From JBCCSZ01 sp039199225 (GTDB taxonomy: Bacteria; Bacteroidota; Bacteroidia; Chitinophagales; Saprospiraceae): a DNA stretch of 38,816 nucleotides. Below are positions 25,859-33,649 of the stretch, one piece after another. Every line of letters starts with the position of its first letter. The first letter of the stretch is position 1. Under the pieces are notes generated by a model, which saw only the letters and a program-made list of their open reading frames with translations, made no database searches and was not told where the DNA came from. Both the position numbers and the translations under genes were made by a program. The DNA is taken from the NCBI GenBank assembly GCA_039199225.1, contig JBCCSZ010000022.1:1-38816 (forward strand), read 5' to 3'.

Positions 25859-26467
25859 TCATTGTTTTTCGTTTTCGGCTTCTAGGGACCAGGTTGTGCG
25901 GCAAATGCCTTTTTGACAATCCATTTTTTTGATGAGCTGGCCGCTTTCATTGTAAAGCATTAAAGGGCCGTGTTCAAAATCTCCACCAAGATAACTCCCT
26001 TCTGCTTTTAACTGACCATTTGGGTGGTATTCTTTGAAAGGACCGTTTTCATTGTTGTTTTCAAACTGGACACTTTCCTTGAGCTGTTGATTGGCATAAT
26101 AACTTTTCCATTCTCCTTCCATGGCTCCGTTTTGGTACTGGCCTTCTTGCTTGAGCTGACCATCCTCAAAGTAATTCTTAAAAGAGCCGTGGAAAATGCC
26201 ACGTTCGTAAAACTCTTCCGTCTCTATCTGCCCACTCGGATAATAGAGAACGCGCTGACCATGCAAGGTATCATTTTTGTAATGGGCCTCTTCGATCTTT
26301 TTTCCATTTTGATCAAAGCGGCTGAACTTTCCTTCCTTTGCAAAATCTTTCTTGCTGCGAGTATAAACCACTCTTTCCCCAAAGTCTTCGGTTAGTTCAA
26401 CTTTTTCCAGCCTGCTACAGGATGCCAACAACAGGATCAGCGCGATCGTGAAATAGTTTTTCAACAT
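25859..26467 (-). CDS. MORN-repeat (YwqK-type) lipoprotein
   Basis: The ATG at 26467 gives 202 residues beginning MLKNYFTIALILLLASCSR, a lipoprotein signal with lipobox LASC; a Met five codons upstream is less likely. The rest is a run of about six toxin_YwqK/MORN-type repeats of about 22 residues, for example YYPSGQIETEEFYERGIFHG, YFEDGQLKQEGQYQNGAMEG and YHPNGQLKAEGSYLGGDFEHG. Databases often call these antitoxins, but no toxin is present and the name is not informative. It is probably a surface or periplasmic lipoprotein. It sits between ugd (39 bp) and porQ (26 bp). Confidence 0.8.
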   Translation of the reverse strand: MLKNYFTIALILLLASCSRLEKVELTEDFGERVVYTRSKKDFAKEGKFSRFDQNGKKIEEAHYKNDTLHGQRVLYYPSGQIETEEFYERGIFHGSFKNYFEDGQLKQEGQYQNGAMEGEWKSYYANQQLKESVQFENNNENGPFKEYHPNGQLKAEGSYLGGDFEHGPLMLYNESGQLIKKMDCQKGICRTTWSLEAENEKQ

Positions 26468-26506
26468 GTAGATATAACGCAAAAGCGTTGGTTGAATTAT
26501 GAAACA

Positions 26507-27856
26507 TCAATGGCTTTGACCATTCTGCGACACATCGACGGGCTTGCGTACAGTAGAGCGCCCGATGCTTTCGTAATGGAAGCCTAAATCTTGCATTTTA
26601 CTCAAATCGTAAAGGTTCCGGCCATCGAAGATGACATCATTTTTCAGCGTGCTACGGATCTTTTTGAAGTCTGGTGTGCGGAAGACACTCCATTCTGTTA
26701 CGATGGCCAAACCATCGGCACCTTCGAGCGCTTCATACTGGTTGTTGACCAGCTCGATGCGATCAGCATACAGCTTGCTGACATTGTCCATTGCTTCTGG
26801 GTCGAAAGCCTTGATCTTTGCACCTGCTTCCAGCAATTCATCGATGATGTAGAGGGCTGGTGCTTCCCGAATGTCATCTGTGTTGGGCTTGAAGGCCAGT
26901 CCCCACATTCCGATGGTGATGCCTGCCAGATTTTCTCCGTAGTAGGCTTTGATTTTTTTCGCCAATACCGTTTTCTGGATGGTATTGACCTTCATGACGG
27001 AGTTGAGAATTTGAAAATCGTAGGAATATTGGTTGGCTGTTTTGTAAAGTGCCTGAACATCTTTTGGGAAGCAGCTTCCGCCATAGCCTACGCCTGGAAA
27101 GAGGAATCGCTTTCCGATTCTGCTATCGCTACCCATCCCCTTGCGGACCATGTCTACATTGGCACCCACTTTTTCGCAAAGGTTGGCAATCTCATTCATA
27201 AATGAAATGCGGGCAGCCAGGTAGGAGTTGGCAGCATATTTTGTCATCTCCGCTGATCTTTCATCCATGTAAATGATGGGATTTCCCTGGCGTACAAACG
27301 GCTCGTACAATTGTCCCATGACCTTTCTAGCCTTCGCAGAGCTGGTTCCAATAACTACGCGATCCGGCTTGAGGAAGTCATCTACTGCTACGCCCTCGCG
27401 CAAAAACTCTGGATTGGAGACAACATCGAACAGGCTTTCGTCTGCGCCACTGGCAATGGCTGCATGCACCTTTTCGGCTGTTCCAACGGGAACTGTACTT
27501 TTATCGACAACTACTTTATAGTCGGTGATGATGGAAGCCAAATCTTTGGCCACGCCCAAAACGTAAGACAAATCGGCCGATCCGTCTTCACCCGGAGGCG
27601 TTGGCAGGGCTAAGAAAATGATTTGAGCCGGTTCAATGGCTTCTTTGAGATTGGTTGTAAACGACAGTCTTCCCTGACGTGTATTGCGTTCGAAGAGTAG
27701 GTCAAGACCTGGCTCGAAGATTGGCACTTCGCCATTGCGCATTTTTTCAACCTTGTTTTCGTCAATGTCTACGCAAATGACATTATTACCTGTCTCGGCG
27801 AAGCAGGTTCCAGTAACCAAACCAACGTAACCAGTACCAACAACTGCGATGTTCAT
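26507..27856 (-). CDS. ugd: UDP-glucose 6-dehydrogenase
   Basis: A 449-residue NAD-dependent enzyme oxidising UDP-glucose to UDP-glucuronate for polysaccharide synthesis. The Rossmann motif AVVGTGYVGLVTG (GxGxxG) is at the N-terminus, followed by DIDENKV. The central domain has SNPEFLREGVAVDDF, and EMTKYAANSYLA gives Lys206 and Asn210. GVGYGGSCFPKDVQAL contains the nucleophile Cys262, and the C-terminal domain has WGLAFKPNTDDIREAP. Related GDP-mannose dehydrogenases share this layout, but FPGVGYGGSCFPKD and length favour UDP-glucose. It is first in a putative operon with the MORN lipoprotein and porQ. Confidence 0.92.
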   Translation of the reverse strand: MNIAVVGTGYVGLVTGTCFAETGNNVICVDIDENKVEKMRNGEVPIFEPGLDLLFERNTRQGRLSFTTNLKEAIEPAQIIFLALPTPPGEDGSADLSYVLGVAKDLASIITDYKVVVDKSTVPVGTAEKVHAAIASGADESLFDVVSNPEFLREGVAVDDFLKPDRVVIGTSSAKARKVMGQLYEPFVRQGNPIIYMDERSAEMTKYAANSYLAARISFMNEIANLCEKVGANVDMVRKGMGSDSRIGKRFLFPGVGYGGSCFPKDVQALYKTANQYSYDFQILNSVMKVNTIQKTVLAKKIKAYYGENLAGITIGMWGLAFKPNTDDIREAPALYIIDELLEAGAKIKAFDPEAMDNVSKLYADRIELVNNQYEALEGADGLAIVTEWSVFRTPDFKKIRSTLKNDVIFDGRNLYDLSKMQDLGFHYESIGRSTVRKPVDVSQNGQSH

Positions 27857-28090
27857 ATTCCAATATTTTGATGATGATTGATATTATATAATTCAAGTTG
27901 CCATTTCCTGCCTAATAAGCTGGTGACGCCTTCGGAAGAAAGCCTTTTGTTCTTTGCAACTTGGGTTAAATAGAAAAACAATGGCTTTTTTTGTCCATTG
28001 CAGAAAATCTTGTCAGTATCTTATTAGGGATGGAGTAGCTGGTCAACAGGTTTTGGAGAAAAGCACCAATATGACGTTCGGGAAAAACAG

Positions 28091-28139
28091 TTGAAGAAAA
28101 CAGCTCGTCATAAACCTGTATTCAAGCTGTTTTCTTCAA
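28091..28139 (-). terminator. terminator after the PpiD-like gene
   Basis: TTGAAGAAAACAGCT (28091-28105) and AGCTGTTTTCTTCAA (28125-28139) are perfect 15-bp inverted arms with a 19-nt loop, starting 15 bp after the minus-strand stop of the foldase gene. A T-rich run (CTGTTTTTC) follows on the minus strand. The loop is longer than usual. Confidence 0.65.
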
Positions 28140-28154
28140 ATTGTGTACCAGTAT

Positions 28155-30278
28155 CTAGTAGAATAAGGAGCGTTTGTCCGTAATATCGGCTTCCTTCTTG
28201 ATGGCATCCATCAATTGAGGTTGCACGGGACTCCGCAATTCGATGGAGTGTACCGAGCGCATGCCTGCAATGTTAGATGGAACGGGGTTTTCTACCTTTT
28301 TCAAAACCTTTACCACATACACACCCTTTTCGCCAACAAAAGGCTTGGAAACCTCTCTTTGGTTCAGATAGTAAGCTGTGGATACAACCTTGAGATCGCT
28401 ACCCACATCGCGTGTGGCGCGGATGCCCAAGAACATTTCTGTGAATGTATCTACTTGCAAGCTGAATTGAGAAGCAATGGCCGACAAGTCCTGACTGTTG
28501 ATCTTGCTGATGATGGATTCACCTTTCTTCTGATTTTTCACCAAAGTTTCAATGTCATCCTTGACATCCGCTACGCTCACCTGACCAGGCTTTTGGATCG
28601 ACTTCAATGCTACGATGACATACTTGTTCTCGTAATACTCAATAGGATTTTGGAACACATATACCTCTGGAGAAACCTTATTGATCTCGTCGTTTTTGTA
28701 CAACCAGCGGATGATTCTACGGGTCTCTTCTCCACTACCCAATTTCTCGATAACGAAATCGTTGCGCTTCAACGCCTTGGATGTATAAACCTCCAAGTCC
28801 TCATTTTCAGAAGCATTCTTGACCATTTCATCGACTGTGCGATTGGCAGCTACGAATTCCAGTGCCTCATTGTTAATGGTCTTCTGGGTGGTTTCACTAG
28901 GTATGATGGACTTATTGATGTAGGCTACTCTGACGGCCTCATCGTTGTTGATGTATTTGCGGCCAGTAACCTCTACGAGGTGAATACCAAATTGTGTAGC
29001 GACGCTGTACAACTTATTCTCTTCTGCCTGATAGAAAATCAGATCGTTGAATGGCTTGACCATTGTATTTGGACCTGCGTAGCCCAAATCTCCACCTTTG
29101 GAAGCTGTCCCATCGGTGCCAAAAGCCAGAGCCAAGGAGTCAAAGCTGTTGGTGCCAGCTTCGATCAGGTTTTTCAAACTATCGACGCGGGCTGCAGCAA
29201 TCACCGCTTCTTGTGGCGTCTGAGCGCGGATCAGGATGTGACGGGCGCGAACAGAATCAGGAACGACCTTCCGATCCAGCAATTTAGCAACCTGGTAGTT
29301 GCTGCCGGCAATGTAAGGGCCGTACACAGAGCCAATTTCTCCTTCAAACATATCGTCTGCAACATCGGGATTGAGCTGAGACTTTTTGACGTAGCTGCCA
29401 TCGATGCTGCCATAATTGTTTTCGACAAAAGTCGTATCGTTCTCGGTGTCGCGGAACTTAGGCACCAGGTCGACCATTTCTTGACGGAGCTTCATGGAGT
29501 CTTCCTTGCTTGGGAAAACATCGAAAATGGTGTAAACAATCCGACGAGTTTCCTCATCCTGTACATACTGCGACTTATTGTCGTTGAGGTAATTGCTGTA
29601 GTCGGAATCCTCCAGGTCGATGTCGATATCTGAAACTTCATCGAAGGGGATTTGGACATAGGCGATGTCGAATTTGTTGTTTTGCTCGTAATGTTTTGCT
29701 TCCAGCATCCAGTTGGGAACATACATTGCTTTGCTGACCATATTGACGACTTTGCCCTGCAAGCGTTCCTTGATGACTTCTTTTTCTTGAAGCGCCCAGT
29801 AGGGACCGAGGGGGCTTTTTCCCAGCTCACCTCTGTCAAGTGCCTGTTGAATGTTGTTGAGTTGGGCATAATCTACCTGGCGGGTAGTCGGATTGGAAAA
29901 GCGAGCTTTTATGAGTTCGCTGATCTTATTTGGGTCTGGGCTGAATTGCAAGTCTCTCAGTTCATCTCTACTGACACCTAGTCCGAGGTCTTCAGCGGCA
30001 TCCTTTAGGAGTGCTTCTTCCACGAAATGGTTCCAGAGATAGTCCCGGCGACCATACACATCGCTTCCAGCGTTGGAATAGAGAATCTGTTCTGTACGGG
30101 AAAAGTTGTTGTAGTCGATTTTGTTACCGTCTACGATGCCCATTGTGGTCTGATTCCCTGCACCAAATGCTCCGGTCTGGCTGTTGAACATGTCCATGAT
30201 GATGAAACCACCCAGTCCGAGTCCAATAAGGACGATTAGTAGCCAGCTGTTTCTGCGAATTTTTCCGATTAAGGCCAT
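28155..30278 (-). CDS. membrane-anchored PpiD/SurA-like peptidyl-prolyl isomerase
   Basis: A 707-residue periplasmic folding factor. The N-terminus MALIGKIRRNSWLLIVLIGLGLGGFIIMDMF is a single membrane anchor like that of PpiD. A SurA_N-like chaperone region follows (about 45-210, GNKIDYNNFSRTEQILY). One parvulin domain (about 338-440) begins RARHILIRAQTPQEA and includes SKGGDLGYAGPNTMVKPF and FGIHLVEVTGRK. A second helical/parvulin-like region runs to the end. It would assist folding of exported and outer-membrane proteins. Its promoter is one of the best consensus matches in the window, and a perfect 15-bp hairpin closes the transcript. Confidence 0.9.
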   Translation of the reverse strand: MALIGKIRRNSWLLIVLIGLGLGGFIIMDMFNSQTGAFGAGNQTTMGIVDGNKIDYNNFSRTEQILYSNAGSDVYGRRDYLWNHFVEEALLKDAAEDLGLGVSRDELRDLQFSPDPNKISELIKARFSNPTTRQVDYAQLNNIQQALDRGELGKSPLGPYWALQEKEVIKERLQGKVVNMVSKAMYVPNWMLEAKHYEQNNKFDIAYVQIPFDEVSDIDIDLEDSDYSNYLNDNKSQYVQDEETRRIVYTIFDVFPSKEDSMKLRQEMVDLVPKFRDTENDTTFVENNYGSIDGSYVKKSQLNPDVADDMFEGEIGSVYGPYIAGSNYQVAKLLDRKVVPDSVRARHILIRAQTPQEAVIAAARVDSLKNLIEAGTNSFDSLALAFGTDGTASKGGDLGYAGPNTMVKPFNDLIFYQAEENKLYSVATQFGIHLVEVTGRKYINNDEAVRVAYINKSIIPSETTQKTINNEALEFVAANRTVDEMVKNASENEDLEVYTSKALKRNDFVIEKLGSGEETRRIIRWLYKNDEINKVSPEVYVFQNPIEYYENKYVIVALKSIQKPGQVSVADVKDDIETLVKNQKKGESIISKINSQDLSAIASQFSLQVDTFTEMFLGIRATRDVGSDLKVVSTAYYLNQREVSKPFVGEKGVYVVKVLKKVENPVPSNIAGMRSVHSIELRSPVQPQLMDAIKKEADITDKRSLFY

Positions 30279-30416
30279 TCTGTTAAAGTATTTTAATTTT
30301 CTTTAATTCGTTTTTACGCTATATAAATAGTTGAAAATGTATTCCTTATAGATTTTACTGAATTGGAATTCCATCGAAAGTAGGTCTTCCAAAGGCAGGT
30401 TTTGAAAAAATCCTTG

Positions 30417-30448
30417 CAAAGGTAACGGTATTGAGGCTTAAAATCAAA
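30417..30448 (-). promoter_or_regulatory. promoter of the PpiD-like gene
   Basis: On the minus strand TTTG (30448-30445) is followed after exactly 20 bp by TACCTTTG (30424-30417), a full match to the Bacteroidota TTTG-N19-21-TAnnTTTG promoter. The start site would be near 30410, leaving a leader of about 130 nt before the ATG at 30278. Confidence 0.6.
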
Positions 30449-30476
30449 AAAAAGTAAACGCTTAGTCCCTTGAGGA

Positions 30477-31064
30477 TCAGTTCTTTTGACCTGTAATGTG
30501 TCGCGCAGCGGCATCGAGTTCTTCGTAGAATGACTCGCCGTATTTGCGGATAATGGCTTGTTTTACGAATTGATAGACCGGAAGTTGTGCTTTTTTGCCA
30601 GAAATACAAGCTGCCTGGCAAATATCCCATCGATCGTAGTTGAGGGCTTCGAAGTTTAGTCCCTTTTCAGACCGCACTCGAACGGGGTACAAGTGGCAGG
30701 ATACAGGCTTTTTAAAATCGATGGTTCCCGCCTTGTGGGCTTGCTCAATGCCACATTGTGCAATGCCTCTTTCGTCATAAGTCATGTAGGCACAAGCACC
30801 ACTTTTGATCAGTGGGGTACCAAATTCTTCACTTTCCTCGTAGTAGGTATACTTTCCTTGTTCTTCAATAGCTTTTCGTCCTTCTTCCGTCAGTAGGGGA
30901 GCGACCTTTTCATAGATTTGTTCTAGTACTTCTAGTTCTGTTTCTTCCAAAGGTGCGCCAAAATCTCCCTCCCAGCAACAAGCTCCCTTGCAAGCATCGA
31001 GGTTGCAGAGGAATTGACGTTCAATTAGATCATCGCTGATTAAGATATCTTGAATGATTATCAT
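30477..31064 (-). CDS. DUF3109 cysteine-rich protein
   Basis: A 195-residue protein of the DUF3109 family, common in Bacteroidota and related to YkgJ-type CxxxxCC metal/iron-sulfur-binding proteins. It starts MIIIQDILISDDLIERQFLCN. Cysteines include Cys20, Cys25, Cys29 and Cys30 (LCNLDACKGACCWEGDFG), GACAY, AQCGIEQA, PVSCHLYPVRV, and DICQAACISG. The spread of eight or more conserved Cys suggests a bound metal or Fe-S cluster; the reaction is unknown. The upstream region contains a cluster of hairpins and a repeated TGACTCA motif, so regulation may be unusual. Confidence 0.88.
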   Translation of the reverse strand: MIIIQDILISDDLIERQFLCNLDACKGACCWEGDFGAPLEETELEVLEQIYEKVAPLLTEEGRKAIEEQGKYTYYEESEEFGTPLIKSGACAYMTYDERGIAQCGIEQAHKAGTIDFKKPVSCHLYPVRVRSEKGLNFEALNYDRWDICQAACISGKKAQLPVYQFVKQAIIRKYGESFYEELDAAARHITGQKN

Positions 31065-31075
31065 ATACTATGACG

Positions 31076-31153
31076 TTGAGTGATGAACCCAAGGTTGCCT
31101 GCCAACCAGCTAACGGGGAGCCTGTAATGACTCAGGTAGCCTAGACGATAGGC
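31076..31153 (-). promoter_or_regulatory. hairpin-rich leader upstream of DUF3109
   Basis: Four short hairpins lie side by side (plus-strand coordinates): TTGAGT/ACCCAA (31076-31092, one G-U pair), GGTTG/CAACC (31093-31107), CCTG/CAGG (31121-31136) and GCCTA/TAGGC (31139-31153). CTGCC in the second hairpin can alternatively pair with GGCAG at 31151-31155, which would break the fourth, so the structure could switch. A -7-like TATATTTG on the minus strand (31165-31158) would start transcription just upstream, making this the 5' leader of the DUF3109 mRNA. I do not recognise it as a known riboswitch. Confidence 0.35.
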
Positions 31154-31189
31154 AGTCCAAATATAGCTGCTTTCTTTCAAATGACTCAG
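31126..31189. repeat. two AATGACTCAG boxes flanking a -7-like element
   Basis: AATGACTCAG occurs at 31126-31135 and 31180-31189, 54 bp apart. The core TGACTCA is an odd-length palindrome. The two copies bracket the minus-strand -7-like TATATTTG at 31158-31165, an arrangement that fits paired operator sites. The binding protein is unknown. Confidence 0.35.
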
Positions 31190-31306
31190 ATCAGGCGGGC
31201 GTGTTCACTTTATTGTAACAGAATTTTAGTAATTTTATGTTTCAATAAAGCAAACCAAGCATAAGTATTATTGTTTCACTTAAAATTAACATTCTAAAAA
31301 TAATCA

Positions 31307-32632
31307 ATGGACCCGCTCAAGCAAAAATTCCAGGAAAAATCCGCCATCCTCAAATCAGAAATTAAGTCACTGCTCAAAGAACACGGAAGTCGCAAAGTAG
31401 ATGAAGTTGCCCTCAAGCAAGTCTTTGGAGGCATGAGAGGTGTAAAGAGTATGATATGGGAAACTTCCCAACTCGATCCCATCGAAGGCATTCGCTTTCG
31501 GGGATATTCCATACCAGAGATTCGCGAAAAACTTCCCAAGTTCAAAGGAGGTAATGAACCTTTACCCGAAGGTCTTTTCTGGTTGATGTTGGTCGGTGAG
31601 ATTCCAACAGAGGAGCAGGTCATGTGGCTGTGCGAACAGTGGAAAAACAGAAGTAACGTACCAGAGCACGTATTCAATGTGATCGAGTCGCTGCCAGTTT
31701 CTACACATCCTATGACCCAATTGAGTATTGCCATTGTGAGCATGCAAACGGAAAGTTTGTTTGCTCGTCGCTACTCCGAGGGATTGCGCAAGTCTGAATA
31801 CTGGGACCCGACCTACGAAGATGCTATGAACCTGATCGCACGCTTGCCCAGGGTCGCAGCCTACATTTATCGCCGTTCTTACCACGATGGCAAACACATT
31901 GCACCAGACTTTTCGCTTGACTGGGGTGCCAATTTCGCTCATATGCTGGGCATCGAAGGTGCAGACTTCAAGAGCTTCATGCGCCTTTACCTGACCATCC
32001 ATGCCGATCACGAGGGTGGCAATGCCTCTGCACACGCCACGCACCTAGTGGGTTCCACTCTGAGTGATTCCTACTACTCTTTGGCTGGAGGTATCAATGC
32101 CTTGGCAGGGCCGTTACACGGTTTGGCCAACCAGGAGGTCATCAAGTGGGTCTTCAAGATGCTGGATACCCTTGGCACTCGTCGTCCGACAAAAGAGCAG
32201 ATTCGCGACTATGTCAACAGCACCTTGGCTGCCGGTCAGGTCATTCCGGGCTATGGACATGCGGTTTTGCGCCAGCCCGATCCTCGCTTCATCGCTCAGA
32301 AGCGTTTTGCAGAAGACTACATCAAGGGGTCCGACATTGTCGAGGTGATATGGAAGTGTTTCGAGGTTGTTCCACCCATCCTACAGGGCTTGGGCAAGGT
32401 GAAAAATCCTTGGCCAAATGTTGATGCTCATTCGGGAGCCATCTTGGTTCACTATGGTCTCAACGAATACAGCTTCTATACTGTTTTATTCGGTGTTTCT
32501 CGTTCGCTAGGGGTTTTGTCTCAGCTTTGCTGGTCTAGAGCCTTGGGCTTCCCGCTCGAGCGTCCCAAGTCGGTTACGACAGCTTGGGTTAAGGAATATC
32601 TTGCCAAAGCAGATGTTCCAGTGGAGAGCTGA
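31307..32632 (+). CDS. gltA: citrate synthase, eukaryote-like type
   Basis: A 441-residue TCA-cycle enzyme condensing oxaloacetate and acetyl-CoA. Catalytic residues are visible: His271 in GPLHGLANQEV, His318 in PGYGHAVLR and Asp373 in NVDAHSGAILVHYG. The N-terminal helices (KQKFQEKSAILKSEIKSLLKEHG), GGMRGVKSMIWETSQLDPIEGIRFRGYSI and PEGLFWLMLVGEIPTEEQV resemble mitochondrial citrate synthases more than the hexameric, NADH-inhibited enzyme of gamma-proteobacteria. It is a single gene followed by a terminator. Confidence 0.93.
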   Translation: MDPLKQKFQEKSAILKSEIKSLLKEHGSRKVDEVALKQVFGGMRGVKSMIWETSQLDPIEGIRFRGYSIPEIREKLPKFKGGNEPLPEGLFWLMLVGEIPTEEQVMWLCEQWKNRSNVPEHVFNVIESLPVSTHPMTQLSIAIVSMQTESLFARRYSEGLRKSEYWDPTYEDAMNLIARLPRVAAYIYRRSYHDGKHIAPDFSLDWGANFAHMLGIEGADFKSFMRLYLTIHADHEGGNASAHATHLVGSTLSDSYYSLAGGINALAGPLHGLANQEVIKWVFKMLDTLGTRRPTKEQIRDYVNSTLAAGQVIPGYGHAVLRQPDPRFIAQKRFAEDYIKGSDIVEVIWKCFEVVPPILQGLGKVKNPWPNVDAHSGAILVHYGLNEYSFYTVLFGVSRSLGVLSQLCWSRALGFPLERPKSVTTAWVKEYLAKADVPVES

Positions 32633-32658
32633 TCTAGCATACCATTATGTATCAATCG

Positions 32659-32697
32659 CAAATCCCGGATTTTCTGTATTGGAAAGTCCGGGATTTG
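32659..32697 (+). terminator. terminator after citrate synthase
   Basis: CAAATCCCGGA (32659-32669) and TCCGGGATTTG (32687-32697) are perfect 11-bp arms with a 17-nt loop, followed by TGTTTTC, 26 bp after the stop codon. Confidence 0.7.
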
Positions 32698-32724
32698 TGT
32701 TTTCAAACTTTTATAGGAGTATCT

Positions 32725-32756
32725 TTTCAAAAGCCGTAAAAATTCAGCTATTTTTG
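32725..32756 (+). promoter_or_regulatory. candidate gcvH promoter
   Basis: TATTTTTG (32749-32756) matches TAnnTTTG fully, and TTTC (32725-32728) sits exactly 20 bp upstream as a 3-of-4 match to TTTG. The start site would be near 32763, about 45 nt before the gcvH start. Confidence 0.4.
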
Positions 32757-32807
32757 GGCGATCTGAACACAAATACTTTTAGTGAACCACTATAATACCA
32801 AGATTAT

Positions 32808-33197
32808 ATGAATATACCTGCTGAATTAAAGTATACCGAAGAACACGAATGGGTTCGGGTAGAAGATAGCATCGCCATCGTCGGAATCACGGATTTTGCA
32901 CAAAGCGAGTTGGCCGAATTGGTTTACGTAGAGGTAGATACGGTAGGTGAGACATTAAATAAAGGAGAGGTTTTCGGAACAGTAGAGGCCGTAAAGACAA
33001 CTTCTGATTTGTACATGCCGGTCTCCGGGAAAGTCCTTGAATTCAACTCCGAATTGGACGACACAAAAGGCGACAATCCTGCAGTTATCAATAGTGATCC
33101 CTACGAAGGGGGGTGGATCATCAAAATCGATATGACGGATACCGCTGATTTGGATGAGCTCTTGGTGGCAGACGCTTACGAAAAATTAATATCCTAA
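32808..33197 (+). CDS. gcvH: glycine cleavage system H protein
   Basis: A 129-residue lipoyl carrier that shuttles the aminomethyl group between P, T and L proteins during glycine cleavage. It begins IPAELKYTEEHEWVRVED and has the lipoylation site Lys63 in FGTVEAVKTTSDLYMP. The end YEGGWIIKIDMTD...DAYEKLI is typical. It is followed by the VanZ-like and TonB genes with short gaps, a neighbourhood I recall as common in Bacteroidota although the functions are unrelated. Confidence 0.95.
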   Translation: MNIPAELKYTEEHEWVRVEDSIAIVGITDFAQSELAELVYVEVDTVGETLNKGEVFGTVEAVKTTSDLYMPVSGKVLEFNSELDDTKGDNPAVINSDPYEGGWIIKIDMTDTADLDELLVADAYEKLIS

Positions 33198-33260
33198 AAA
33201 AATATTGGGCCGCATACACCAAAAAGGAATGCACCTGCATCTATCAAACCAAGGAGCTGG

Positions 33261-33644
33261 ATGTTCAAGGCTTTCAAATACTACTTGCCGCTTTTTGGCT
33301 GGAGTCTGCTCATCTTGTTCTTGTCCACAGGTCCTGGTGTAGACCTACCTGAAAAATTGGTTGATCTACTAGCCCCAGACAAATGGGCGCACGCCTTTGT
33401 CTATGCCGTAATGACGGTGCTGATGTTGTGGGCTTTTCAAAAGACGGATTTGCTGACCAAAAGCCGCTATTTATGGTGGACTATAGCCATCATTTTTTGT
33501 AGTTCATATGGAATTCTGATGGAGTGGATACAGCAGACCTTTTTCCCGAACAGATATTTTGAAGTTCTGGATATTCTTGCTAATATTATTGGCTCTTTCA
33601 CAGGAGCTTATTTATACAAGAGATTTTTTATCATCAAAACGTAA
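33261..33644 (+). CDS. VanZ-like family membrane protein
   Basis: A 127-residue protein with about four TM helices: YYLPLFGWSLLILFLSTGPG, KWAHAFVYAVMTVLMLWAF, LWWTIAIIFCSSYGILMEW and DILANIIGSFTGAYLY. The motif pattern DKWAHAFVY, SSYGILMEWIQ, RYFEVLDILANIIGS matches the VanZ-like family (DKxxHxxxY and GxxxExxQ). Teicoplanin resistance is the origin of the name, but small chromosomal members have no proven function. It ends 5 bp before the TonB gene and is probably cotranscribed with gcvH and tonB. Confidence 0.88.
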   Translation: MFKAFKYYLPLFGWSLLILFLSTGPGVDLPEKLVDLLAPDKWAHAFVYAVMTVLMLWAFQKTDLLTKSRYLWWTIAIIFCSSYGILMEWIQQTFFPNRYFEVLDILANIIGSFTGAYLYKRFFIIKT

Positions 33645-33649
33645 CCATT

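Noticed and set aside
25859..26467. Toxin-antitoxin system
   Set aside because: The MORN/YwqK repeat protein is often labelled an antitoxin, but it is a lipoprotein with no toxin gene beside it, so the label was not used.
28215..29633. A 472-codon plus-strand open frame across the PpiD-like gene
   Set aside because: It lies wholly antisense to a well-supported gene with signal anchor and parvulin motifs; its translation has no recognisable domain, is rich in Cys/His/Val typical of antisense frames, and has no promoter of its own.
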